Position numbers and translations under genes: made by a program. Of a stretch of DNA of 64,000 nt, positions 49,724 through 57,857 are shown one piece after another. The stretch comes from Streptomyces sp. WMMC500 (GTDB taxonomy: Bacteria; Actinomycetota; Actinomycetes; Streptomycetales; Streptomycetaceae): the NCBI RefSeq assembly GCF_027497195.1, contig NZ_CP114905.1, forward strand, positions 7,389,001 through 7,453,000, written 5' to 3'. The notes below the pieces were generated by a model that was not told the DNA's origin, ran no database searches, and worked only from the letters and a program-made list of their open reading frames with translations. How positions within the stretch are numbered: position 1 is the stretch's first letter; every line of letters starts with the position of its first letter.

Positions 49724-50173
49724 TCACCACGTCTTCCCGGCCTGCTCGCCGGTCGTGCGGTTGATCCGGTTGAAGAAGTTCGTCAGCGCGATCTCCAGAG
49801 TGATCGCCCCCAACTCCTCCTCGCCGAAGTGCTTCGCGGCCGTCGCCCAGACCTCGTCCGTCACCCCCGGCGCGCCGTCCTGAAGCCGGGTGGCGGCCTC
49901 CGCAAGAGCGAGGGCCGCCCGTTCCGCGTCCGTGAAGAACGGGGTGTCGCGCCACGCGACCACGTGGTGCAGGCGCTCGTCGGTCTCGCCCGCCTCCTTC
50001 GCCGCGCGGATCGTCGCGAAGACGCAGGGACTGCAGCCGTTGATCTGGCTGGTGCGCAGGTGGACCAGCGACAGCAGCCGCTGGTCGACGCCCGCCGCGT
50101 GGATCGCCTTGTACAGGTGCCGGACCGCCGTGGTCACGTCGGGGTTGGCCGGGCTCGTCATGCGTGCTTCCAT
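49724..50173 (-). CDS. carboxymuconolactone decarboxylase/AhpD-like protein
   Basis: 149 aa. A small helical AhpD-fold protein with the redox pair CSPC in SQINGCSPCVFATIRAAKEA. The usual His four positions after the second Cys is Thr. HHVVAWRDTPFFTDAERAAL is the second family block. Family members act as peroxidase partners or decarboxylases. It is divergent from an ECF sigma gene with a SnoaL-like tail, the classic pairing of ECF41-type sigma factors with such genes. ATG 50173 follows GAGGGAG. Confidence 0.9.
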   Translation of the reverse strand: MEARMTSPANPDVTTAVRHLYKAIHAAGVDQRLLSLVHLRTSQINGCSPCVFATIRAAKEAGETDERLHHVVAWRDTPFFTDAERAALALAEAATRLQDGAPGVTDEVWATAAKHFGEEELGAITLEIALTNFFNRINRTTGEQAGKTW

Positions 50174-50255
50174 CGGTGCTGCTCCCTCATCGGTTACCTG
50201 TGCCCCTCCGGGCCCGTCATCCCTCATGACGGAGCAGCACCGAGGAAGGTAACCG
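50174..50255. promoter_or_regulatory. highly structured divergent regulatory spacer
   Basis: Three inverted repeats in 82 bp: CGGTGCTGCTCC (50174-50185) with GGAGCAGCACCG (50231-50242), CGGTTACC (50191-50198) with GGTAACCG (50248-50255), and CCGTCAT (50214-50220) with ATGACGG (50226-50232). As a result each of the two divergent start codons is preceded by the same two words in swapped order. The published ECF41 promoter (TGTCACA/CGTC) is not seen intact. Confidence 0.7.
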
Positions 50256-50256
50256 C

Positions 50257-51129
50257 ATGTCCGACCCCACCGCCGACGTGGCCCAGGCGTTCGAGGCCCA
50301 GCGCGACCGCCTGCGCTCGGTCGCGTACCGCATGCTCGGGTCGCACGCCGACGCCGAGGACGTCGTCCAGGAGGCGTGGCTGCGCCTCGCCCGCCAGGAC
50401 GCGGCCGGCATCCGCAACCTTCCCGGCTGGCTGACCACCGTCATCGGCCGGATCTGCCTCGATGTTCTCCGCGCCCGCCAGGCCCGCCCGGAGGCGGTCT
50501 ACGACGACCGGCTGCCCGAGGTGGTCGTGGCGCCCGACGACGGGCCCGCGCCCGAGGACGACGCGGTGCTCGCCGACTCCGTCGGGCTCGCGCTGCTGGT
50601 CGTCCTGGAGTCGCTCGGCCCCGCCGAGCGGCTGGCGTTCGTGTTGCACGACATGTTCGCCGTGCCGTTCGACGAGATCGGCCGGATCCTCGGGAAGTCC
50701 ACCGCCGCTGCCAAGATGCTCGCCAGCCGTGCCCGCGGGAAGGTGCGGACGGGCGCACGGCCCGCCGGGGCGGTGCGAGAGCAGCGGGCCGTCGTGGAGG
50801 CGTTCCTGGCGGCGTCCCGGCGCGGTGACTTCGAGGGGTTGGTACGGGTGCTTCACCCCGACGTGAAGCTGACCGTCGACACCCCCGCCGGCACCGTCGT
50901 CACCCTCGGCGCGACCAAGGTCGCCGCCGGGGCGCAGGTGTCCGGCGGCGTCGCCGCGCGAGAGCGGGCGGTGCTCGTGGACGGCAGGCCCGGGATGGTC
51001 TCGTGGCACGGGGACGGCAGGCCGCGGGCGGTGCTCGCGTTCACGGTGGACCGGGGGCAGATCACCGGGATCCGGATCGTCGTGGATCCCGCCCGGCTCG
51101 CGCGGCTTGACTTGCCGGATCCGGCATAG
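50257..51129 (+). CDS. ECF sigma factor with SnoaL-like C-terminus (SigJ/ECF41-like)
   Basis: 290 aa. Sigma region 2 (RSVAYRMLGSHADAEDVVQE, AWLRLA) and region 4 (LGPAERLAFVLHDMFAVPFD, EIGRILGKSTAAAKMLASRA) are followed by a 120-residue SnoaL-like domain (EQRAVVEAFLAASRRGDFEG onwards) that in ECF41 proteins modulates activity in place of an anti-sigma factor. The usual DGGG motif of that domain is not obvious here (VDTPAGTVV). Divergent from an AhpD-like gene, its probable target. Confidence 0.92.
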   Translation: MSDPTADVAQAFEAQRDRLRSVAYRMLGSHADAEDVVQEAWLRLARQDAAGIRNLPGWLTTVIGRICLDVLRARQARPEAVYDDRLPEVVVAPDDGPAPEDDAVLADSVGLALLVVLESLGPAERLAFVLHDMFAVPFDEIGRILGKSTAAAKMLASRARGKVRTGARPAGAVREQRAVVEAFLAASRRGDFEGLVRVLHPDVKLTVDTPAGTVVTLGATKVAAGAQVSGGVAARERAVLVDGRPGMVSWHGDGRPRAVLAFTVDRGQITGIRIVVDPARLARLDLPDPA

Positions 51130-51202
51130 CCCCCCGCACGGACCCCGGGACTCTCCGGCCGCCTGCGCGGACGTTCCGCGGTTCGTCCGCCAGACTGTGC
51201 CC

Positions 51203-52015
51203 ATGGCCGACGCCGCCCTGCCGACCCCGCGCCGCCGGCCCCGGGTGCGCCGCGGGGACGTGGCGCGGGGTGCCGTCGGGGTGTTCGCGGCGGCTGCCGC
51301 GGCGCATCTGGTGGGGCGGCTCGCCGGGGCCGACCTGCTCGTGCACACCACCAAGCCGCTGCTCATGCCCGCCCTCGCCGCCTACGCCGCCGCCCGCGGC
51401 GCGCCGCGGGCGCTGGTCGCCGGGCTGGGCTTCGGGTGGGCCGGGGACGTGCTGCTGCAGGTGGGCGGGGACGGGCCGTTCCTGGCCGGGATGGGCGCGT
51501 TCGCCGCCGGGCACGTGTGCTATCTGACGCTGTTCCGGCGCGAGGGGCGGCTGCCCCGCGTGCGGGAGCGGCGGCTCGTCGTCGGGTACGGGGCCGCCTG
51601 GGGCGCCGGCGTCGCCGCGCTGTGGCCGGGGCTCGACCCCGCGCTGCGCGGGCCCGTGGCCGCGTACAGTCTGCTGCTCGCCGCGATGGCGCTGTGCGCC
51701 GCCCGGTCCGGGGCGCGGGTCGGTGCGGGGGGCGCGCTGTTCCTGCTGTCCGACACCCTCATCGCGACCGACCTGGCCGGCCGGCCGCAGCCGCCGGCCG
51801 CCGGGTTCTGGGTGATGGCGACGTACCTCGCCGCGCAGTACCTCATCGCGGACGGCCTGCTGCGCCGCCGCCTTCCCGCCACGACGGACGAGAAGCCTGT
51901 CGCCATCGATGACACGCCGGCCGCCAACGGTGACGCGCCCGCCGTCGCGGCCGACGCATCCGTCGCCGCCGACGCCCCGCCCGCACACGGCGAAGGCCGG
52001 GCCGCAGCGCCCTGA
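51203..52015 (+). CDS. lysoplasmalogenase-like membrane protein (YhhN/TMEM86 family)
   Basis: 270 aa with about eight hydrophobic segments. Family features are TTKPLLMPALAAYA near the second helix, FGWAGDVLL with the conserved acidic residue, and LFLLSDTLIATDLAG. Mammalian TMEM86 enzymes hydrolyse the vinyl ether of lysoplasmalogens. The bacterial role is less clear. A low-complexity Asp/Ala/Pro tail of about 45 residues is added at the C-terminus. ATG 51203. Convergent with the subtilase gene. Confidence 0.85.
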   Translation: MADAALPTPRRRPRVRRGDVARGAVGVFAAAAAAHLVGRLAGADLLVHTTKPLLMPALAAYAAARGAPRALVAGLGFGWAGDVLLQVGGDGPFLAGMGAFAAGHVCYLTLFRREGRLPRVRERRLVVGYGAAWGAGVAALWPGLDPALRGPVAAYSLLLAAMALCAARSGARVGAGGALFLLSDTLIATDLAGRPQPPAAGFWVMATYLAAQYLIADGLLRRRLPATTDEKPVAIDDTPAANGDAPAVAADASVAADAPPAHGEGRAAAP

Positions 52016-52103
52016 GGCACCGCCGCCCGGCCCGGCGCGGGACTTGCGGGGGAAGGGGCCCTGCGGGCCGCCCCCTGAGCCCGGTTACGTCACCGGCCGG
52101 CCC

Positions 52104-53627
52104 TCACCGCCGTACGGCGTCGTACGCGTCCACGATGCCGGCCCCGTAGAAACCGTTGTTCCGCTTGCCGCCGGTGCAGGTGGAGTCCTCCACCCCGTTG
52201 CCGTCCGGGTCGTAGAACTCCGGGCAGCCGGGGTTGTCCGCCTGCACCTTCATCACCATGTGCAGCGCCAGGGGCGACAGCCGCGGGTGCTTGCTCTTGA
52301 TGAGCGCCGCCACGCCCGAGGCGTGCGGGGTGGCCATCGACGTGCCCTGCAGCCAGCCGTACTCGTTCTCCGGCAGCGTCGACAGGATGCGGCCGTTCTT
52401 CGACGGCGTGTCCGGGATCTGGTAGCCGTCGCCGCCGGGCGCGGCGAGGTCCACGACCTTCTCGCCGTAGCTGCTGTAGTACGACTTGTCGTCGTCGACG
52501 CCGGTCGCCGAGACGGTCACGATGCCCGGCAGTTGGGTCGGCACGTCCCAGCACTCGGACGGGTCGATCGTGCGCTCCCCGGGCGTGGTGTCGTTGGGGC
52601 TGGAGCCGTCCACGATCTCGTCGGAGGCGAGGTCGTCGTTGGAGTTGCCGGCCGCGGCGAGGTGCAGGGTGCCCTTGCCCATCGCGTACAGCGAGGCGCG
52701 GTTGACCGCGTCGACGATCGCCCGCTGGTCGGGGTCGTCGAGGCAGTTGTAGAGCCACGGGTCCACGTAGTAGCTGTTGTTGGTGATCTCGATGCCGTGG
52801 TCGCCCGCGAAGACGAAGGCGCAGACGACGGCCTCGGCGTAGAACAGCGCGGTGTCGGGCTCGCTCACCTTGAGCGAGGCGACCTGCACGCCGGGCGCGA
52901 CGCCGGCCACGCCGACGCCGTTGCGTGCGGAGGCGATCTCGCCCGCGACGTGGGTGCCGTGGTAGTCGCCCTGCGGGTCGTACGGCCGCCAGGCGCCCTC
53001 GGTGGTGTCCGCGACGCCGCCGACGCAGTTGGCGGACTGCTCGGCGGAGAAGTTGGCCTTGAGGTCGGGGTGGCGGTCGTCCACGCCGGTGTCGATGACG
53101 CCGACGGTCACGTCACGGCTGCCGATCGAGACCTTGTGCGCCTTGTCGGCGCCGATCGCCGGCAGATCCCACTGCTCGTTCTCCAGCGGCTCCACGTCCG
53201 GGTCCTGCGAACGGGCCTGGGCGGCGCCCTTGTAGACCTCGGGCGCGCTGGTCTCCAGCGTCCCCGACGGCGTCAGCGGCGCGGTGCGGCTCGCGCCGGC
53301 GGACTGCACGCCGCGCACGTCGCGCAGCTCCGCCGCGAAGTCCGGGTTGGCGGAGTGGGCGACGAGCACCCCGATCTTCTTGTGCGTGACGACCACCGAG
53401 CCGTCCGCGTCGGCGATCGCGTCCTCGACGCGGGCGATCGTCCTGGCGTCGGTCTTCGTGTTGACCACGTACGACAGCGGCTCGCCGGCCGCGGCCCCGC
53501 TGTCGCCGCCGGGCTCGGGGGCCGACGCGGCGGAGGCCGCCCCCGGCAGGAGGCCGAGCGCCGCCGCGAGGGTCAGCCCGAGGGGCACCGCCAGCAGGCG
53601 TCGGCCGCGGGGTCGGAGATGAGTCAT
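52104..53627 (-). CDS. secreted subtilisin-like serine protease (S8)
   Basis: 507 aa. A signal peptide (1-34, ending GAASA) is followed by an inhibitor-I9-type propeptide (about 50-110, SYVVNTKTDARTIARVEDAI) and the S8 catalytic domain: Asp in GVIDTGVDDRHPDL, His in YHGTHVAGEIA, oxyanion Asn in AAAGNSND and Ser in GTSMATPHASG. Extra Cys-containing loops (SANCVGG, YNCLDDPD, SECWDVP, DSTCTGG) suggest disulfides. It closely resembles a protease at the same place in S. coelicolor, from memory. Divergent from moaA across 266 bp. Confidence 0.95.
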   Translation of the reverse strand: MTHLRPRGRRLLAVPLGLTLAAALGLLPGAASAASAPEPGGDSGAAAGEPLSYVVNTKTDARTIARVEDAIADADGSVVVTHKKIGVLVAHSANPDFAAELRDVRGVQSAGASRTAPLTPSGTLETSAPEVYKGAAQARSQDPDVEPLENEQWDLPAIGADKAHKVSIGSRDVTVGVIDTGVDDRHPDLKANFSAEQSANCVGGVADTTEGAWRPYDPQGDYHGTHVAGEIASARNGVGVAGVAPGVQVASLKVSEPDTALFYAEAVVCAFVFAGDHGIEITNNSYYVDPWLYNCLDDPDQRAIVDAVNRASLYAMGKGTLHLAAAGNSNDDLASDEIVDGSSPNDTTPGERTIDPSECWDVPTQLPGIVTVSATGVDDDKSYYSSYGEKVVDLAAPGGDGYQIPDTPSKNGRILSTLPENEYGWLQGTSMATPHASGVAALIKSKHPRLSPLALHMVMKVQADNPGCPEFYDPDGNGVEDSTCTGGKRNNGFYGAGIVDAYDAVRR

Positions 53628-53830
53628 GGGATCTCCAGATCATCGGTCAGGAATCCGCCGCGGACCGGTGCCGCGGTCAGGTACACGGCAAGCGAACGTA
53701 GCGCTGATCACCCGCGGCCATCAATACATCGCCCTGCAGTCTCTTTTGGCGTGTCGGCACGCCAGGCGCTCCCGGCACAGTCGTCACGCGCGTACGGTGG
53801 AACGTTTCGTGACGCAAGGTCAACAAACTG

Positions 53831-53857
53831 TTGAATGTCGGTGTCCTGGCGTAGGCT
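53831..53857 (+). promoter_or_regulatory. possible moaA promoter
   Basis: TTGAAT (53831-53836) and TAGGCT (53852-53857) with a 15-nt spacer, or TGTTGA with 17, lie 37 bp before moaA. The spacing is not ideal. Confidence 0.35.
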
Positions 53858-53893
53858 TCCTGAGTCAGGTACCGCCGTGGGAGGGCCTTCTCC

Positions 53894-54883
53894 ATGCTGC
53901 GTGACACCTATGGGCGCGTCGCCACCGACCTTCGCGTGTCGCTCACCGACCGCTGCAACCTGCGGTGCACGTACTGCATGCCCGAGGAAGGGCTCCAGTG
54001 GCTCGCCAAACCCGAGCTGCTCACGGACGACGAGATCGTCCGCCTCGTCCGCCTCGCGGTCACCGAGCTGGGCGTGACCGACGTGCGCTTCACCGGCGGC
54101 GAGCCGCTGCTGCGGCCCGGGCTCGCCGGCATCGTCGAGCGCTGCGCCGCGCTCGCGCCCCGCCCCAAGCTCTCCCTGACGACCAACGGCATCGGCCTGG
54201 AGCGCACGGCTCCGGCGCTCAAGGCCGCGGGCCTTGACCGGGTCAACGTCTCGCTGGACACCCTCCGGGCCGACGTGTTCCACCGGCTGACCCGCCGCAA
54301 GCGCCACGGCGACGTGCTCCGCGGCCTCGCCGCCGCCCGCGCCGCCGGCCTGGAGCCCGTGAAGGTCAACAGCGTGCTGATGTCCGGGTTCAACGAGGAC
54401 GAGGCCCCCGACCTGCTCGGCTGGGCCGTCGAGGAGGGGTACGAGCTGCGGTTCATCGAGCAGATGCCCCTCGACCCGCAGCACGGCTGGCAGCGCGACG
54501 GCATGATCACCGCCGGCGACATCCTCGCCTCCCTGCGCACGCGCTTCACGCTGACCCCCGAGGGCGACGCGGCGCGCGGCTCCGCGCCCGCCGAGCGGTG
54601 GCTCGTGGACGGCGGCCCGGCCCGCGTCGGCGTCATCGCCTCCGTCACCCGGCCCTTCTGCCGGGCCTGCGACCGCACCCGGCTGACCGCGGACGGACAG
54701 GTGCGCAACTGCCTGTTCGCGCGCGAGGAGACCGATCTGCGCGGCGCGTTGCGCTCCGGCGCGCCGGACGAGGAGATAGCGCGGGTGTGGCGGGAGGCGA
54801 TGTGGGGCAAGAAGGCGGGCGCGGGCCTCGACGACCCGTCGTTCGTCCAGCCGGACCGGCCGATGTCCGCGATCGGCGGCTGA
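53894..54883 (+). CDS. moaA: GTP 3',8-cyclase, molybdenum cofactor synthesis
   Basis: 329-aa radical SAM enzyme making the first molybdopterin intermediate from GTP. The N-terminal cluster is in DRCNLRCTYCMPEEG and the C-terminal cluster in CRACDRTRLTADGQVRNC. The protein ends IGG, with the functional GG tail. FTGGEPLLRPGL binds SAM. Length is standard. No other moa genes are adjacent. Confidence 0.97.
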   Translation: MLRDTYGRVATDLRVSLTDRCNLRCTYCMPEEGLQWLAKPELLTDDEIVRLVRLAVTELGVTDVRFTGGEPLLRPGLAGIVERCAALAPRPKLSLTTNGIGLERTAPALKAAGLDRVNVSLDTLRADVFHRLTRRKRHGDVLRGLAAARAAGLEPVKVNSVLMSGFNEDEAPDLLGWAVEEGYELRFIEQMPLDPQHGWQRDGMITAGDILASLRTRFTLTPEGDAARGSAPAERWLVDGGPARVGVIASVTRPFCRACDRTRLTADGQVRNCLFAREETDLRGALRSGAPDEEIARVWREAMWGKKAGAGLDDPSFVQPDRPMSAIGG

Positions 54884-54988
54884 CACGGCGCGGTGGGCCG
54901 GCACGGCGCAGTCGGCCGGCACGCCCCGGTCGGCTGACACGGCGCGGTGGGCGACTCTCCCGCGCGGCCGGACTCCCGGTTCCCGCGC

Positions 54989-55288
54989 TCAGCCCCGTTC
55001 CGGCCCCTGGCCGCCCGCGCCACCGCCGCCGTCGGTGCCGGCGTTCTCGTCCGCGCTCGTCGCCGCCCTCTTCTCCGCCTCCTGCCAGTCCGCCAGCGTG
55101 ACGACCTCCTTGAGAAAGTCGCGCACGCCCAGAAACCGGCTCAGGTATTCGCGGTGCTCCTCGCACGCGAGCCACGTCTTGCGCCGCTCGGGCGTGTGGA
55201 GCTTCGGATTGTTCCAGGCGAGCACCCACACCGCGGGCGCACGGCAGGCCTTCGCGGAGCAGATGAGAGCGGGATCAGCGGTGTTCAC
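54989..55288 (-). CDS. conserved small actinobacterial protein
   Basis: 99 aa. Conserved block ALICSAKACRAPAVWVLAWN and TWLACEEHREYLSRFLGVR with three cysteines and a histidine that could bind a metal. A Gly/Glu-rich tail follows. From memory, nearly the same protein stands beside moaA and a DUF3099 gene in many streptomycetes (sometimes labelled acetone carboxylase without good reason). The GTG at 55288 (VNTADPAL) is preferred. A TTG at 55315 would add nine residues (FRVVGWDP). No function known. Confidence 0.8.
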   Translation of the reverse strand: MNTADPALICSAKACRAPAVWVLAWNNPKLHTPERRKTWLACEEHREYLSRFLGVRDFLKEVVTLADWQEAEKRAATSADENAGTDGGGGAGGQGPERG

Positions 55289-55474
55289 AGGGTCCCAGCC
55301 TACGACCCGGAACAAGGGCGACGCCGGGCGGCCACGGGGGGAGCCGCCCGGCGTCGGTCCGTCGCTCCGACGGGGGATGCGGAGCGCGTACGAAGTATGT
55401 CACGCGGGGAGGGCCGCCCGGCACTGGATCGGCATATTTGATTTGAGGTTTTTCTGAGCTTGCACAGTTGGTGA

Positions 55475-55870
55475 TCAAACGGTCGGCGGAGCGCTATCGC
55501 TTGTGGTCGACTCGTTCCCGGCCGGGGCCGGTTCGCCCGGGAAGTCGGGCTTTCGTCCGGTCCGCGGCGGCGGGGCGATCACGGCGCGCTGCGTGGTGAC
55601 GCGGAAGGTGGAGGGCAGCGAACGGACGTTCTCCCGGCCCGCGTTCGCGATGACCACCGCGAAATACGGAATGAACATGCCGAGGACGAGCGCGACGACC
55701 GCGATGTGCCGCTCGACGTTCCAGAGCAGCGCGGCGGCCACCACCGAGACCGCGCGGATCACCATGGAGATCACGTACCGCCGCTGCCGACCGCGCACGT
55801 CGTCGTCCAGGCTCTGTCGCGCACCGGTGATCCTGAACACGTCGGCATCGCCGCGGCGCTTCCGCTTCAC
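55475..55870 (-). CDS. DUF3099 membrane protein
   Basis: 131 aa. DUF3099 block DVFRITGARQSLDDDVRGRQ then RRYVISM, two membrane helices (RAVSVVAAALLWNVE and VVALVLGMFIPYFAVVIANA), and a cytosolic Pro/Arg tail. GTG 55870 (VKRKRRGD) is chosen. The gene is conserved near tyrS and moaA in actinobacteria. No function established. Confidence 0.88.
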   Translation of the reverse strand: MKRKRRGDADVFRITGARQSLDDDVRGRQRRYVISMVIRAVSVVAAALLWNVERHIAVVALVLGMFIPYFAVVIANAGRENVRSLPSTFRVTTQRAVIAPPPRTGRKPDFPGEPAPAGNESTTSDSAPPTV

Positions 55871-56044
55871 GCTCCACCCCCTGGTACTGGGATACGTCCC
55901 CAAGGTACGCCGGGAAAGCCCTCCCTTCGACGGCGGGGTCGGACATACCGCCCCATAACCCGAACGGCCCTGGCCGGAATGCACCCTCCGGGCTGCCACC
56001 GGAGACTGACACGGCAGGCGGACCCCGCCGCACGAGGAGGCGAC

Positions 56045-56326
56045 ATGAGCTGGCTGTGGGCGATCATCGTGGGCCTGGTCCTGGGCGTCATCGCCCGGGC
56101 CATCCTGCCCGGCAAGCAGGCCATTCCCCTGTGGCTGACCACCGTCTTCGGCATCATCGGGGGCATCATCGGGAACGCCGTTGCCTCGGGGATCGGCGTG
56201 GACGACACCAGGGGAATCGACTGGATCCGGCACATTCTGCAGCTCGCCGGCGCCGTGGCCGTCGTGGCCTTCGGCACCCCGCTGTACGACAGGATGCGCG
56301 GCTACAAGAAGCGCAGCCCACGGTAG
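56045..56326 (+). CDS. GlsB/YeaQ/YmgE-family membrane protein
   Basis: 93 aa. The family core SWLWAIIVGLVLGVIARAIL, then GKQAIPLWLTTVFGIIGGII, then a third hydrophobic segment IRHILQLAGAVAVVAFG. These Gly-rich transglycosylase-associated proteins are stress-induced small membrane proteins. GAGGAGG stands just before ATG 56045. Confidence 0.92.
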   Translation: MSWLWAIIVGLVLGVIARAILPGKQAIPLWLTTVFGIIGGIIGNAVASGIGVDDTRGIDWIRHILQLAGAVAVVAFGTPLYDRMRGYKKRSPR

Positions 56327-56468
56327 CGAATCCCGCCTGGCGGCATCCCGCCCGGCCGCCCCGCGTGCGTACCGGCGCGCGGGGCGGCCGGGCGCGCCGC
56401 TCACCCGGGCCCGGCGACGGCCCGCCCCGGCGACTGCCGGTCCCGGCGACGACCCGGTCCCCGGCGGC

Positions 56469-57746
56469 TCAGCCGGCCTCGGGGGCCGCCAGCTCGATCG
56501 CTGCCAGGTTGCGCTTGCCGCGGCGCAGCACCAGCCAGCGCCCGTGCAGCAGGTCCTCCGGAGCGGGCACGGCGTCCTCGGCGGCGACCTTCACGTTGTT
56601 CACGTACGCCCCGCCCTCCTTGACCGTCCTGCGGGCCGCCGACCTGCTCGGCGCCAGGCCCACCTCGGCCAGCAGCTCCACCACGGGACCCAGCTCGGCG
56701 ACCCGCGCGTGCGGCACCTCGGCCAGCGCCGCCCGCAGCGTCGCCTCGTCCAGCTCGCCCAGCTCACCCTGCCCGAACAGCGCCCGCGACGCGGCGATCA
56801 CCGCGGCGCACTGCTCCGCGCCGTGCACCAGCGTCGTCAGCTCCTCCGCCAGCGCCCGCTGGGCTGCTCGCGCCTGCGGCCGCTCCTCGGTCTGCCGCTC
56901 CAGCTCCACCAGTTCCTCGCGGCTGCGGAAGCTCAGGATCCGCAGGTAGCGGGAGACGTCGCGGTCATCGACATTCAGCCAGAACTGGTAGAAGGCGTAC
57001 GGCGTCGTCAGCTCCGGATCGAGCCAGACCGAGCCGCCCTCCGTCTTGCCAAACTTCGTGCCGTCGGCCTTGGTCATCAGCGGCGTCGCCAGCGCGTGCA
57101 CCACGGCCTCCGGCTCGACCCGGTGGATGAGGTCGGTGCCCGCCGTCAGGTTGCCCCACTGGTCGCTGCCGCCGGTCTGCAGCGTGCAGCCGTACCGCCG
57201 GTACAGCTCCAGGAAGTCCAGGCTCTGCAGGATCTGGTAGCTGAACTCGGTGTAGCTGATGCCCTCCTCGGACTCCAGCCGGCGGGCGACGGCCTCCTTG
57301 GTGATCATCTTGTTCACCCGGAAGTGCCGCCCGACGTCGCGCAGGAACTCGATCGCGGACAGCCCCGCCGTCCAGTCCAGGTTGTTGACCATCCGGGCGG
57401 CGTACGGGCCCTCGAAGTCGAGCAGCGGCTCGATCTGCGCGCGGACGCGCTCCACCCAGCCGGCGACGACCTCCGGGTCGTTCAGCGTGCGCTCCGCGTC
57501 CGGCTTGGGGTCGCCGATCTGGCCGGTCGCGCCGCCGACCAGCGCCAGCGGCCGGTGCCCGGCCGACTGGAGCCGGCGCATGGTCAGCACCTGCACCAGG
57601 TGGCCGACGTGCAGGCTGGGCGCCGTCGGGTCGAAGCCGCAATAGAACGTGACGGGACCGTCCGCGAGCGCCTTGCGCAGTGCGTCCTCGTCGGTGGACA
57701 GGGCCAGCAGCCCCCGCCACCGCAGCTCGTCGACGATGTCCGTCAC
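56469..57746 (-). CDS. tyrS: tyrosyl-tRNA synthetase
   Basis: 425-aa class I synthetase. HIGH motif as HVGH in [20 protein letters not shown] counterpart as KFGKT in [11 protein letters not shown], tyrosine pocket [13 protein letters not shown] and [16 protein letters not shown]. The C-terminal S4 RNA-binding domain (about 355-420) reads [23 protein letters not shown] 57746 (VTDIVDEL) is preceded by GAGGAG at about 11 bases. Essential single-copy gene. It is the next gene after tldD/tldE on this strand but separated by a strong hairpin. Confidence 0.98.
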   Translation of the reverse strand: MTDIVDELRWRGLLALSTDEDALRKALADGPVTFYCGFDPTAPSLHVGHLVQVLTMRRLQSAGHRPLALVGGATGQIGDPKPDAERTLNDPEVVAGWVERVRAQIEPLLDFEGPYAARMVNNLDWTAGLSAIEFLRDVGRHFRVNKMITKEAVARRLESEEGISYTEFSYQILQSLDFLELYRRYGCTLQTGGSDQWGNLTAGTDLIHRVEPEAVVHALATPLMTKADGTKFGKTEGGSVWLDPELTTPYAFYQFWLNVDDRDVSRYLRILSFRSREELVELERQTEERPQARAAQRALAEELTTLVHGAEQCAAVIAASRALFGQGELGELDEATLRAALAEVPHARVAELGPVVELLAEVGLAPSRSAARRTVKEGGAYVNNVKVAAEDAVPAPEDLLHGRWLVLRRGKRNLAAIELAAPEAG

Positions 57747-57793
57747 GTCTCTCGTATCTCCTCGGTCTCGGTCCTGATCCGGCCCCCGGTCCC

Positions 57794-57843
57794 GTACGCG
57801 GCCGGCGCCCGCGGCCACCCCCGCGCACGGGGGTGCCGCGTAC
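57794..57843 (-). terminator. nested hairpin between tldE and tyrS
   Basis: Outer stem GTACGCGGC (57794-57802) with GCCGCGTAC (57835-57843), inner stem ACCCCC (57817-57822) with GGGGGT (57829-57834). It lies 15 bp after the tldE stop and should end the tldD-tldE transcript. Confidence 0.65.
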
Positions 57844-57857
57844 GAGGGTAATGGCGC

